A stretch of DNA of 64,000 nucleotides from Acidobacteriota bacterium (GTDB lineage: Bacteria > Acidobacteriota > Terriglobia > Terriglobales > Acidobacteriaceae). The notes under the pieces were generated by a model. It made no database searches and was not told where the DNA came from. It saw nothing but the letters and a program-made list of their open reading frames with translations. The position numbers and the translations under genes are program-made. This document shows, one piece after another, positions 27,842 through 37,099 of the stretch (the first letter of the stretch is position 1; each line of letters begins with the position of its first letter). The DNA is taken from assembly GCA_021778845.1 (NCBI GenBank), contig JAJYBU010000013.1:37284-101283 (forward strand), given 5' to 3'.

Positions 27842-29656
27842 ATGAATCTCTGCCTGCGATTTGTGCCCTCAGTCTGGTTTCGCCGCACCAAGCCACACGC
27901 TCTTGTTTTTAGCGTGTGCATCCTTCTAGGAGGCTTCTTCTGCTTGTATGCAAGCGCTAGCGGCCAAGCCTCGGAAACCAAGCCTGCGCCTTCCGCAGAG
28001 CCGATTGGAGCTCCCCAACTCATCGACATCACAGCATCAACCAACGTTCACTTCGAGCATCTATCCAGCCTTGACCAGCGATATATTGTGGAGTCCATGA
28101 GCGGCGGTGTCGCTCTGATTGACTATGACGGCGATGGCTGGCCCGACATCTATTTCACCAATGCCCCCAGCGTTGCCATGGCGCTCGCTGGCAAAAAGGC
28201 GCGCAGCGCTCTGTATCACAACAATCACGACGGCACCTTTACCGACGTTACGGACAAAGCAGGCGTCGGCTATCCCTGCTGGGCCATGGGTGCGGCTGTG
28301 GGTGATTTCAATAACGATGGTCTTCCTGATCTCATCGTCAGCTGCTTCGGCGGGATTGTTCTGTATCGTAACAACGGCGACGGCACCTTCACCGACGTCA
28401 CTAAGGCAGCCGGGCTCGCCATCGACAAAGGATGGGCCACTGGCGTCACATTTGGTGACTACGACGGCGACGGTAACTCTGACCTCTTCGTTCCTCACTA
28501 CGTCGATTTCAACATGAATGATCTCCCGAAGTTCGGGTCGGAGGTCACTTGCCAGTACCACCACGTAGCGGTGCAGTGCGGTCCGCGGGGCCTCAAAGGC
28601 TCACCTGACTCGCTGTACCACAACAACGGCAATGGCACCTTCACAGACGTCTCCAAAGCGGCCGGAGTCGATGACCCCAACAACTATTTCGGCCTAGGTG
28701 CTCTATGGTCGGATTTCGAGAATAATGGAAAGCTCGATCTCCTTGTCGCCAATGATGGTGAGCCCAACTATCTCTACCATAACGATGGCGCCGGCCACTT
28801 CAAGGACGTAGCCCTCGACAGCGGAGTCGCCGTCAGCAACGACGGCGTTGAGCAGGCGAACATGGGCGTTGCCGTTGGCGATTACCTGCATGTCGGCCGC
28901 ATGAGCATTGCCATCTCGCACTTCAGTGATGAGTACGCCACACTCTACCGTAACGATGGCAATCTCAACTTCTCCGACGTGTCTCGCCAATCCGGCATCG
29001 CCCAACCCAGCGTCCCTTACGTCGGTTGGGGCGACGCCTTCGTCGATCTCGATAACTCCGGCTGGCAGGATCTCATCATCGTCAACGGTCACGTCTATCC
29101 TCAGGTTGACGATGTCAAGGCGGGCACTGCCTACCGTGAACCCAAGCTCATCTATATCAATCAGCACAACGGAACCTTTCGCGAGATGGGAGCGGAGACC
29201 GGCAACAGCGTCCGTATTCCGCAGGTCAGCCGAGGTCTAGCCATCGGTGATCTCTTCCACAACGGTGCCATGGATCTGGTCGTCGAAAACCTCGTCGGTA
29301 CCCCCATGATCCTCGCATCAAAGCCCAACCCTGCCAATCAATGGGTGAGCTTCGCCTTGGAGGGAAGCCCTAAAAATCGTCTTGCCCTCAACGCACGAAT
29401 CCGCGTCACCACCGGCAATCTCCAACAGCTCAAGGAGATTCGCAGCGGCGGCAGTTATCTCTCCCAGAACGATCTTCACCTGCACTTCGGCATCGGCAGG
29501 GCGCGCATCATCGACAAAGTGGAGGTCATGTGGCCCAACGGCGGTACGCAGACCTTCATTAACCTCCAGCCTGATCGCTTCTACTCCCTTAAGCAGAACG
29601 GCAATCTCGTTGTGTCTGGCACTCCCACCGGCACTCCCGCGCTGCCGACTCGCTAG
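27842..29656 (+). CDS. CRTAC1-family exported protein (FG-GAP/VCBS repeats plus UnbV/ASPIC domain)
   Basis: A hydrophobic N-terminal segment (ALVFSVCILLGGFFCLYASA) is followed by FG-GAP blades such as DYDGDGWPDIYFTNA, DFNNDGLPDLIVSCF and DYDGDGNSDLFVPHY, with NNGDGTFTDV strands between them. The C-terminal UnbV/ASPIC domain contains HFGIGRARIIDKVEVMWPNG. Length 604 aa. An AGAGGT site precedes the start. It is the second gene of a TPR-CRTAC1 pair downstream of the TonB receptor and is probably periplasmic or surface-exposed. The FG-GAP Asp-rich loops probably bind calcium. Molecular function is unknown. Confidence 0.9.
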   Translation: MNLCLRFVPSVWFRRTKPHALVFSVCILLGGFFCLYASASGQASETKPAPSAEPIGAPQLIDITASTNVHFEHLSSLDQRYIVESMSGGVALIDYDGDGWPDIYFTNAPSVAMALAGKKARSALYHNNHDGTFTDVTDKAGVGYPCWAMGAAVGDFNNDGLPDLIVSCFGGIVLYRNNGDGTFTDVTKAAGLAIDKGWATGVTFGDYDGDGNSDLFVPHYVDFNMNDLPKFGSEVTCQYHHVAVQCGPRGLKGSPDSLYHNNGNGTFTDVSKAAGVDDPNNYFGLGALWSDFENNGKLDLLVANDGEPNYLYHNDGAGHFKDVALDSGVAVSNDGVEQANMGVAVGDYLHVGRMSIAISHFSDEYATLYRNDGNLNFSDVSRQSGIAQPSVPYVGWGDAFVDLDNSGWQDLIIVNGHVYPQVDDVKAGTAYREPKLIYINQHNGTFREMGAETGNSVRIPQVSRGLAIGDLFHNGAMDLVVENLVGTPMILASKPNPANQWVSFALEGSPKNRLALNARIRVTTGNLQQLKEIRSGGSYLSQNDLHLHFGIGRARIIDKVEVMWPNGGTQTFINLQPDRFYSLKQNGNLVVSGTPTGTPALPTR

Positions 29657-29676
29657 CGCTCATAGGAATCGCATCG

Positions 29677-30750
29677 CTACCGCGTGGGAGCCTTATGCCG
29701 GGCACCCAGTCGAGCGGTTGACTCGCGAACAATCAGCTCCGGCTCTACGGTAATCAGTGGCGGTAGCGCCTCATGTTCCAATCGCCGCAGCAGGGCCGCC
29801 GCTGCCGTACTTCCCATCAGCTTCAACGGCTGCCGAATCGTCGTCAAACTTGGCACGTGATACGACGCTGCCTGAATGTCATCGAAGCCCACAATCGAAA
29901 CATCATGTGGCACTTGCAATCCATAATCATGCAGCGCGCGAATACTCCCCATCGCCGAAATATCGTTGAAGCATAGGATCGCAGTAAACTTCTGCCGTCT
30001 CTCCAGCAGATGATCAATCCCCGAATAACTGATCTCCGGCGAGGTTGAATCCTTAGCCAGCTGGATCATCAAGTGTTCATCAACCGTCAACCCCAGCTCC
30101 CGTGCGACCTTCATCGTCGCAGACCAGCGAAGCTCCGTATCAGTGCTCACCGTCTGGCCCTTCATGTACACAATCTTGCGGTGCCCGAGATCGTACAGGT
30201 GCTGCAATGCCAGCCGCGCTGCAAACTCATGGTCCAGCACCACATTCGTGATCTCCGGTAACGTCGTATGCCCGGCGATCAGCACCGCCGGCAGCGGCAA
30301 CGCACTCGTGAGCTTCGTGTCGATTGCCAGAATCCCGTCTACGCCTCTTGCCTGGAGCAGAGCCGGATACTCTTTGATCAGGCTCTCCTTATGCCGATGA
30401 TGCACCGTGAAGTAAAAGTATCCCTCTTCCATTAGCAGGTCACCTATGCCCGACAGCACCTGCGAGTGGTATCCCTCCCCCAGCACCGGCAGCAGAATCC
30501 CGATGCTCCGCATAGGCTTTCCCAGCAGAGACCTGGCAATCATATTGGGCTTGTAGTTGAACTCGATCGCCGCCGCTCGAATCCGCTCGCGCGTCGCCTC
30601 GGGAATCGATCGGCCCGGCGCGTCATTCAGCACAAACGATATCGTGGAAGGGCTTAAATTCAGATACGCAGCTAAGTCCTTCAAGCTCACCCTTCGAGCA
30701 TTACTTGCCTTTGCCTTCCCGGTCGGGTCGTTGCCTTGAGCGTCTCGCAT
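29677..30750 (-). CDS. LacI-family transcriptional regulator
   Basis: An N-terminal helix-turn-helix at residues 21-42 (VSLKDLAAYLNLSPSTISFV) is followed by the hinge YKPNMIARSLLGK and a periplasmic-binding-protein-like sensor domain (IGILLPVLGEGYHSQVLSG, ILCFNDISAMGSIRALHD, VSIVGFDDIQAASYHVPSLT, TIRQPLKLMG). Length 357 aa, normal. It is divergent from the GH3 gene, with a CAAACGTTTG operator in between, and the same palindrome occurs before three more transcription units. It probably represses them until a sugar ligand binds. A close paralogue is encoded at 54918-56102, so cross-talk between the two is possible. Confidence 0.93.
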   Translation of the reverse strand: MRDAQGNDPTGKAKASNARRVSLKDLAAYLNLSPSTISFVLNDAPGRSIPEATRERIRAAAIEFNYKPNMIARSLLGKPMRSIGILLPVLGEGYHSQVLSGIGDLLMEEGYFYFTVHHRHKESLIKEYPALLQARGVDGILAIDTKLTSALPLPAVLIAGHTTLPEITNVVLDHEFAARLALQHLYDLGHRKIVYMKGQTVSTDTELRWSATMKVARELGLTVDEHLMIQLAKDSTSPEISYSGIDHLLERRQKFTAILCFNDISAMGSIRALHDYGLQVPHDVSIVGFDDIQAASYHVPSLTTIRQPLKLMGSTAAAALLRRLEHEALPPLITVEPELIVRESTARLGARHKAPTR

Positions 30751-30893
30751 ACTGGTCGGATGTGCCTTGTATCAGCATAGCAACTCCGTGCTGTCCCTCA
30801 CCCGTATTCCGTGGAATTTAGCCGTCTCCCCTGCTCGGGGTACCCCTCCAGCCCTACCTGCCTCTCCGATAATCCTCTTCTTTGTAGACAGAG

Positions 30894-30909
30894 AAACAAA
30901 CGTTTGTCT
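30894..30909. promoter_or_regulatory. LacI-type operator AAACAAACGTTTGTCT
   Basis: Matches 15 of 16 positions of the perfect palindrome at 23090. It lies in the divergent region between lacI and GH3, about 20 bp downstream of a GATAAT that could be a -10 element (30868-30873). The surrounding 50 bp resemble the region at 36703-36750. Confidence 0.75.
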
Positions 30910-31013
30910 AAAATGTCGATACTCTGTTGGTCGAAGAGCTGCACAGCCTCTGTGCAGCCGTCTTTTCTTGGAAGGACACGGCGGATGGAACATCTGATTG
31001 TCGGAGTCTTAAG

Positions 31014-33335
31014 ATGCGAGCACCTGCTCTACCAACCCTGCTGATCCTGGCTACTGTCTCACTGCTCGCCTTCCTCGCTGCAAAGGATATCTCAGATGTT
31101 CGCAGCCTCGTATACGCCCATCAGGTTACCCAACCCATCCCGGTCTCCAACTCCGATGAACAGGCCCGCGTCTTCGCTGACAATCTAATCAGCAAAATGA
31201 CGCTCGCTGAAAAACTTGGTCAGATGACGCAGGTACCGCTCACCTCCAAGCCCGACCGGCCCGCCGCTGATATGGCGCGCGACGGCTCCGTAGGCTCCTT
31301 CCTCTTCATCACCGACGCCGCACAGATCAACCGCCTCCAGCACATCGCCTTCGAGCAGAGCCGCCTCCACATCCCTCTGCTCTTTGGTTACGACGTCATT
31401 CACGGTCTCCGTACCATCTATCCCGTCCCGCTCGCGCTGGCAGCCAGTTGGGATCCCGCTGTGGCCGAGCACGCTCAGGCCATGGCGGCTCGTGAAGCTC
31501 GTGCCATCGGCATCCAGTGGACCTTTGCTCCCATGGTGGATATAGCCCGTGACCCGCGCTGGGGGCGAATCATGGAAGGCGCCGGCGAAGACCCCTTCCT
31601 CGGCTCACGCATGGCTGCCGCTCAGGTCAAAGGTTTCCAGGGCGACTACCTCGGCGCGCCTGACCACATCATGGCCTGCGTCAAGCACTTCGCCGGCTAT
31701 GGAGCAGCCCTCGGTGGCCGCGATTACGAAGAATCCAACATCTCTGACGAGCAGCTCTGGAACGTCTACTTCCCGCCCTTCCACGCCGCGCTCGAAGCAG
31801 GCGCCGGTTCCATCATGAGCGCCTACATGGATCTCAACGGCGTCCCCGCCACCGGCAACCACTTCCTTCTTCACGACGTCCTTCGCGACGATTGGAAGTT
31901 CCACGGTATGGTTGTCAGCGACTGGGCAGCCGTCAAAAGCCTCTCCACCCACGGCTTCGCGAAGGATGATGAAGACGCCGCCGTACGCGCCGTCAACGCA
32001 GGCGTCGATATGGAGATGTCCAGCTCCACCTTTCGAGATACGCTTCCCGATGCAGTCCGCAAAGGACTTGTCTCCGAAGCCACGATCAATTCCGCCGTTC
32101 GAGACATCCTGGTCGCCAAGTACAAGCTCGGCCTCTTCAAGAACCCTTACAGTGATGCATCTCAAGCCGCATCCCAATTGGTTACGCCCGAACAGCGCAG
32201 AACCGAGCGCACGATAGCGACTAAAACTGCCGTTCTCCTCCGCGATCAGGACCACCTCCTTCCCCTCGGCGACAAGTACAAGACCATCGCCCTCATTGGT
32301 CCACTGGCAGATTCCAAACCCGACATCATGGGTTCGTGGAGCCTCGCTGGCCATCCCGCAGACTCCGTCACCGTTCTTGAAGGCCTGCGCCAGCGCTTCG
32401 GCGCCGCGCGTATCCAATACACCAAGGGCGTTGAAATTGAACGCGTGCAGCCCTCCATCTTCGACAACCAATTCTCCAGCCCCAAGCCCACCCTGAAGAC
32501 CGACGCCGAACGCAACGCTGAGTTCCATCATGCCATCGATCTCATCCAACAGTCTGACGTAGCCGTCCTGGTCCTCGGCGAGTTGCAGAGTATGAGCGGC
32601 GAGCGCGCTTCACGATCAAGCCTTGACCTGCCGGGCAAGCAGGAGCAGCTGTTGGAGGCAGCTGTAGCAACAGGCAAACCCATCGTGCTCGTTCTATTAA
32701 ATGGACGCCCTCTCAACATCACCTGGGCCTCGCAGCACGTGTCCGCCATTCTCGAAGCCTGGTATCCCGGCACCGAGGGCGGCAACGCCATCGCTGATCT
32801 CCTCTCCGGCGATGCCAACCCCGGCGGCAAGCTTCCCGTCGCCTGGCCGCGCAGCGTCGGCCAGATCCCAATCAACTATGCGCGCAATCTCACCCAGATT
32901 CCCGAAGCGCCCGACACCCGCTACTGGGACGGCTCCAGCGCGCCACTCTATCCCTTCGGCTACGGCCTCAGCTACTCCACCTTCACCATTGGCAACCTGC
33001 GCATCGCCCAGCCCTCCGTACACGCCGGGTCAACGCTCGCCGTCTCCGTCGAAGTCCACAACACCAGCGACCGCGTCGGCGATGAGGTCGTCGAGCTCTA
33101 CACCCACCAGCGCGCCGGCAGCGCCTCTCGCCCCGTGCGCGAGCTCAAAGGCTTTCTCCGTATCTCCCTCAAAGCGCACGAATCCCGCACCATCACCCTC
33201 CCACTCGATACGAAAGATCTAGGCTTCTGGAGCCCCCAGACACGACACTGGTCCATGGAGCCCGGCACCTTCGATCTTTGGGTGGGCGACGACGAAACCG
33301 CCAGCAGCCACGCCACCTTTGAGATGCTTCCTTAG
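31014..33335 (+). CDS. GH3 beta-glucosidase (BglX-like)
   Basis: An exported or membrane-anchored three-domain GH3 enzyme of about 773 residues. The N-terminal hydrophobic segment is LPTLLILATVSLLAFLAA. The barrel has MTLAEKLGQMTQVPL, FGYDVIHGLRTIYPVPLALA, the substrate-binding VKHFAGYGA and the nucleophile Asp303 in GMVVSDWAAVKS. The second domain has VAVLVLGE and the C-terminal FnIII-like domain follows GYGLSYSTFTIGNL. It hydrolyses terminal beta-glucosides from oligosaccharides. The ATG at 31014 has GGAG seven bases upstream; a TTG at 30927 would add an unlikely leader. It ends 6 bp before the convergent stop of the beta-helix gene. Confidence 0.94.
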   Translation: MRAPALPTLLILATVSLLAFLAAKDISDVRSLVYAHQVTQPIPVSNSDEQARVFADNLISKMTLAEKLGQMTQVPLTSKPDRPAADMARDGSVGSFLFITDAAQINRLQHIAFEQSRLHIPLLFGYDVIHGLRTIYPVPLALAASWDPAVAEHAQAMAAREARAIGIQWTFAPMVDIARDPRWGRIMEGAGEDPFLGSRMAAAQVKGFQGDYLGAPDHIMACVKHFAGYGAALGGRDYEESNISDEQLWNVYFPPFHAALEAGAGSIMSAYMDLNGVPATGNHFLLHDVLRDDWKFHGMVVSDWAAVKSLSTHGFAKDDEDAAVRAVNAGVDMEMSSSTFRDTLPDAVRKGLVSEATINSAVRDILVAKYKLGLFKNPYSDASQAASQLVTPEQRRTERTIATKTAVLLRDQDHLLPLGDKYKTIALIGPLADSKPDIMGSWSLAGHPADSVTVLEGLRQRFGAARIQYTKGVEIERVQPSIFDNQFSSPKPTLKTDAERNAEFHHAIDLIQQSDVAVLVLGELQSMSGERASRSSLDLPGKQEQLLEAAVATGKPIVLVLLNGRPLNITWASQHVSAILEAWYPGTEGGNAIADLLSGDANPGGKLPVAWPRSVGQIPINYARNLTQIPEAPDTRYWDGSSAPLYPFGYGLSYSTFTIGNLRIAQPSVHAGSTLAVSVEVHNTSDRVGDEVVELYTHQRAGSASRPVRELKGFLRISLKAHESRTITLPLDTKDLGFWSPQTRHWSMEPGTFDLWVGDDETASSHATFEMLP

Positions 33336-33341
33336 CGACGC

Positions 33342-36305
33342 CTACTTCGCCCCATCCACCCGCATTGCATACAGCGAAGTCCGCGCCAAAATAAACAGCG
33401 TCCGATGGTCCTTGCCGCCGAAGATTAAATCAATTGGCCGCTCGGGCGTATCAATCGTCCGGAGCAGTCTGCCATCCGGAGCATACTCAAAGATCTCTCC
33501 CTCGGCCACGTACACACGGCCATCCGGTCCTGCCACCACACACTCTCCTCCGTGTTCTGCAAATAGCTTCGAATCCATCAGCGTTCCATCCGCCTTCACA
33601 GTGCCCGCGTACGTCTTGTGCTCCTCTTCATCCGTAATGTAGAACGGCCGCCTTGGCTCCGCTTTCGCCAGCGCAAAGGTGCGCAACACATCGGACATCT
33701 TCGTTCCGTAATATAGCTGCCCCTCAACGAAGTCCGCCCCCGCTGGGATGTAAGTCGTGCCATCCGGAGATACATATTGAAACGGTCGCTGGAGTGCATC
33801 GGGCTTATCTCCATCGCCTGCCAGCTTCCAGTAATCCACAGGAAGATAAACATCCATCCCCGTTCGCGCCACCCTCAGCTCAGGCTTCAACACCGTCAGC
33901 TTATCCAGCGGAGAATCCGGTTTGAAGCTATACACCGTTCCATCTCCTGAGTACGAAATCACTATCAAATTCCCCGACCGGTCCATCGCCAGATTCGTAG
34001 CATCCATCGGATCATCCCGCACCGTCTCCAATCCATCTTCCGTGGACCACCGATAGATCTTCTGCCACCGCGCATCCACAAAATATAGCCGCCCAGATGC
34101 ATCCACCGTCGCCCCGGAGATATTGAAGAACCCCGTGGCCACTTGCTTGACCGCGGCATCGCCCTTCGCTGCCGCGGCCACCTTCGTCGTATCCGGAATC
34201 ACCAGCGTAGCCAGCTCCCGAAACCGCGTGCTCACCCCCCGATCCGCATCAAATACCGAATCGCTAAACGACACCTTGCTATCGCTGTCCACATGCAGGT
34301 TGAAGAACCGTACATCCTTCGAGTGCTCCACCCGGATTGCGTACGGAAACGTCTGCTTCATCCCTACCACGCGATACGAGTGCATGTTCGCCACCAGAAT
34401 ATGCTGCGATCGATCGATCTCCAGCGGCAGCGCAAACGGCCCCTCACCGTGCTCCTCCTCGGTTTGCAGCGCAACCAACTCCCAGTTCGCCGCCCGCTCC
34501 AGCTTCACCTCGATCCTTACATGGTGCTCGCTTGAAAGCTCATACACATGCCCCGGCGTCTGTGTATCCGAAACATACATCCCAGCCTGCGCGAACGTGT
34601 CCGGAGTCCATATATCTGCAAAGGTTCCGCCGCCGCCATCCAGCACCCAAAGACTCGGATACTGCCCATCCCATTGCCGATGGACATCCGGGTCTGCCGA
34701 GTGATCGTTGTTATAAGGGTTGATCCGCGAACCATCCGGGTTGTTGGTCCCATGCCCACCCAGGAATCGCACATCATCCATCAGCGAATCCTTCCCAGCC
34801 TCCCACATCGCACCGACGGCCCGCCGGTTAGTCCCATTCGTAAACAGCCCAATTCCCGTCACAATATTCTTTCCACCCAGCGGAGTCTCCAGCAGCGCCA
34901 CCGGCCCGCCCGCTCCATCAAATGCCGGCGTGCTGTCCGCTAAATCGAACTGCGTCGTGCTCGGATGCAACCCAATTAAATTCGTCTCTGGCCGCAGTAA
35001 AATCGTCCGGCTCACCAAGTACCGTCCCGACGGCACATAAATCGTTGCGTGTTCGCGAATCGCCGCCTCAATCGCGGCGGTATCGTCAGTCACGCCATCG
35101 CCCTTCGCTCCCAGCGATTTCAAATTCACCCACGTCGAAGTCTCCGGCAGCCCGCGAATCGCCGCAGGTAGTTGCCTGGGCAACTCTTTCAATCGTTCAG
35201 TCGTGAAGACCGTAGTCATCTCATCACTCCCACCCAACTGGACGGTCAGTCCATGCGAAAACTCCCGTACGGCATAGTTCTCCGCGGGCCCAACCACCTC
35301 CTTCCCACTCTCCCGAAGATGCGCCAGCACTGGAACCTTATGGCAAATCACATCCTGCGCATGAATCTCCGTCCGTGCATTTCGCTCATTGCTGATCACG
35401 ATCGACGGCCCGCTCACATTCTCCATACGTACATCCTGCATCCACAACTGATCCGCATATCCCGCATCGATGCTTACCGCCGTGGGTACATCGCGAAACG
35501 CATCCCGCACCAGCGTCAAACCAGCCTCATGCTCATCAATCGCGGCCTCGCGCTGCCCTTCAAAACTCGAATCCAGCAGCGTAAACTGCCACCCCGGCGA
35601 AGGCTTCTCCGTCACGATCCCGAACCGCCCTCCATAGAAGTGCAGGTCCTCTGCCTCATTACCCACATCCTTCACCGCCGCAAATCCGGAGCCAATGTGA
35701 AAGTCCATGTGTGTCATAAAGCAGTGCTGCGCCGCATGGAACCGTATCCCCACCGCCCCCGGATTCCCCGCGTCAATCTCAAAATCAATATTGCTGATCG
35801 CCGAATAAAACGTCCCCGGATTCGCATCGATCACATCCATCGCCGGCGGCACCGTCCCCGGAAACGAAACCTGTGCCCGCTCATGCCCAAACCCTCCCCG
35901 CCGCCGCGCTCTCTCCATCTCCGGACGCCCGCCGGTAAAGAACACCATGTACGCCAAGCCATGCTGAAACCCCGGCGTATTCGCCCCCAGCACAATCACC
36001 GGCCGCTGCGCCCCATACCCGATCAGCCGCACCCCCGGCCACACATAAATCGTCCTGCTGATCCGGTAACGCCCTTCCGGCACAAACACAATCCCTTGCC
36101 GCGCCACCTCCTGCACACGATCAATCGCCTTCTGTAGCGCAGCGCTGTCGTCCGCCGCGCCATCACCCCGCACATCAAAGTTCGCGCGCGTCAAATACAC
36201 CGCCGCTGCGTCCTCAAGCCGCTGGGAATACACAGACGTCGACCCATACACCACTGGCGCAATAACCGCCATCAACACCACGCCAACAACGCTCCACACC
36301 TTCAT
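33342..36305 (-). CDS. Exported double beta-helix (Pectate_lyase_3/GH55-like) protein with C-terminal propeller
   Basis: About 987 residues with a signal peptide (MKVWSVVGVVLMAVIAPVVYG). Two Pectate_lyase_3 beta-helix modules are visible. The first starts FDVRGDGAADDSAALQKAID and continues IVFVPEGRYRISRTIYVWPG; the second starts SLGAKGDGVTDDTAAIEAAI and continues IYVPSGRYLVSRTILLRPE. Two such helices in tandem are the architecture of GH55 exo-beta-1,3-glucanases. The last 300 residues look like an SMP-30/NHL-type propeller (ATVDASGRLYFVDARWQKIY, LAMDRSGNLIVISYSGDGTV). The ATG at 36305 has GGAG seven bases upstream; a GTG at 36326 is less likely. A CAAACG operator lies 79 bp upstream. It probably attacks beta-glucan, but catalytic residues could not be confirmed. 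Confidence 0.82.
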   Translation of the reverse strand: MKVWSVVGVVLMAVIAPVVYGSTSVYSQRLEDAAAVYLTRANFDVRGDGAADDSAALQKAIDRVQEVARQGIVFVPEGRYRISRTIYVWPGVRLIGYGAQRPVIVLGANTPGFQHGLAYMVFFTGGRPEMERARRRGGFGHERAQVSFPGTVPPAMDVIDANPGTFYSAISNIDFEIDAGNPGAVGIRFHAAQHCFMTHMDFHIGSGFAAVKDVGNEAEDLHFYGGRFGIVTEKPSPGWQFTLLDSSFEGQREAAIDEHEAGLTLVRDAFRDVPTAVSIDAGYADQLWMQDVRMENVSGPSIVISNERNARTEIHAQDVICHKVPVLAHLRESGKEVVGPAENYAVREFSHGLTVQLGGSDEMTTVFTTERLKELPRQLPAAIRGLPETSTWVNLKSLGAKGDGVTDDTAAIEAAIREHATIYVPSGRYLVSRTILLRPETNLIGLHPSTTQFDLADSTPAFDGAGGPVALLETPLGGKNIVTGIGLFTNGTNRRAVGAMWEAGKDSLMDDVRFLGGHGTNNPDGSRINPYNNDHSADPDVHRQWDGQYPSLWVLDGGGGTFADIWTPDTFAQAGMYVSDTQTPGHVYELSSEHHVRIEVKLERAANWELVALQTEEEHGEGPFALPLEIDRSQHILVANMHSYRVVGMKQTFPYAIRVEHSKDVRFFNLHVDSDSKVSFSDSVFDADRGVSTRFRELATLVIPDTTKVAAAAKGDAAVKQVATGFFNISGATVDASGRLYFVDARWQKIYRWSTEDGLETVRDDPMDATNLAMDRSGNLIVISYSGDGTVYSFKPDSPLDKLTVLKPELRVARTGMDVYLPVDYWKLAGDGDKPDALQRPFQYVSPDGTTYIPAGADFVEGQLYYGTKMSDVLRTFALAKAEPRRPFYITDEEEHKTYAGTVKADGTLMDSKLFAEHGGECVVAGPDGRVYVAEGEIFEYAPDGRLLRTIDTPERPIDLIFGGKDHRTLFILARTSLYAMRVDGAK

Positions 36306-36384
36306 TGCAGGCTCCAAAGGAAGCACGATGATTAGGCGACACCGCCACCAGCCGTGTCAAGCCACGCACTAACAAACAACCATA

Positions 36385-36400
36385 AGACAAACGATTGTTC
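36385..36400. promoter_or_regulatory. LacI-type operator AGACAAACGATTGTTC
   Basis: Shares the left half AGACAAACG exactly with the site at 23090 and one mismatch in the 10-bp core. It lies 79 bp upstream of the start of the minus-strand beta-helix gene. Confidence 0.6.
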
Positions 36401-36714
36401 ACTTTGCAGTCTCATCCACCCCACATCCCGGCCCAATCCTGAAACCGATAAGGCGACCCACGCCCACCCAGTCCGCGAGCATCGTACCCTCCAGCACCGT
36501 GTTAAGATCCACCATCAGACCCTCCGTCCCATCGCCAATCGAAGCGTCCGAATCATTCGGTTGTGCTACCTGCATAGACAGCGACGCCCACAGCGTTCAG
36601 AATGCCAACCAATGTTTAGTCCTCGCAAGTTACCTTGCAAACAAAAGATGTTCTGAACCACCTCGACACCCAGATCGTCCGGTCTAGTCTGGGGAAGCAT
36701 TCTTATAGACACAA
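36401..36714. other. Divergent intergenic region between two operators
   Basis: About 310 bp with no convincing coding sequence. It separates the operator of the beta-helix gene from that of the GH3-remnant/TPR unit. TATAGA (36705-36710) just before the right-hand operator could be a -10 element for the plus strand. Confidence 0.4.
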
Positions 36715-36730
36715 GAACAAACGTTTGCCT
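36715..36730. promoter_or_regulatory. LacI-type operator GAACAAACGTTTGCCT
   Basis: Contains the full CAAACGTTTG core. Flanking bases resemble those of the GH3 operator at 30894: TAGACA upstream, AAAATGT directly after, and CTGTTG further on. This indicates a duplicated control region. It lies 118 bp upstream of the GH3 remnant. Confidence 0.65.
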
Positions 36731-36832
36731 AAAATGTGACTCATCTGTTGATTGCAAAGTCATGTAACGGCTATACGAAGGTCTTTTTGCTAAGACACAG
36801 CGAATACACTATCTCACTCCCGGAGCTTTGCT

Positions 36833-37099
36833 GTGCGACTTCGTGCCAACTCCATCATGCTGCTGCTCTGCGTCATTGCGTCTTCGGCGGACTCAGACAA
36901 GAAGGCTCGATTCTTCGCGGCCGGCCTGGTCGCTAAGATGACGCTGGAAGAAAAGATCGGGCACAGGAGCCAGATTGCGCTCAGCATCCAGCATGACGAG
37001 CCCGTCGAGGAGCCCATCCGTAAAGGGAAGGCCGCAATCGGTGCTGCCACAGTCACCGCTGGCGCAGTAGTGAAGGCTGAGGTTGAGGAGGCGTTGTGA
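36833..37099 (+). pseudogene. Truncated GH3 N-terminal fragment (88 codons)
   Basis: The short frame starts at GTG with GGAG eight bases upstream and has a signal-peptide-like start (SIMLLLCVIASSA). It then runs into a clear GH3 opening, ARFFAAGLVAKMTLEEKIG, comparable to ARVFADNLISKMTLAEKLG of the intact GH3 at 31014, followed by DEPVEEPIRKGK. It ends after 88 residues, so the catalytic barrel is gone. Its last codons contain GAGGAGG and its stop overlaps the GTG of the following TPR gene (GTGA). The remnant may therefore survive as a translated leader that couples the TPR gene to a LacI-type operator. It is non-catalytic as it stands. Confidence 0.65.

Noticed and set aside
35172..36137. 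321-codon plus-strand frame opposite the beta-helix gene
   Set aside because: Arg/His/Pro-rich shadow of the beta-helix coding sequence, with no plausible ribosome-binding site or domain.
36833..37099. Functional small GH3 enzyme
   Set aside because: Only the first segment of the barrel is present; the catalytic Asp and substrate-binding Lys-His are missing.
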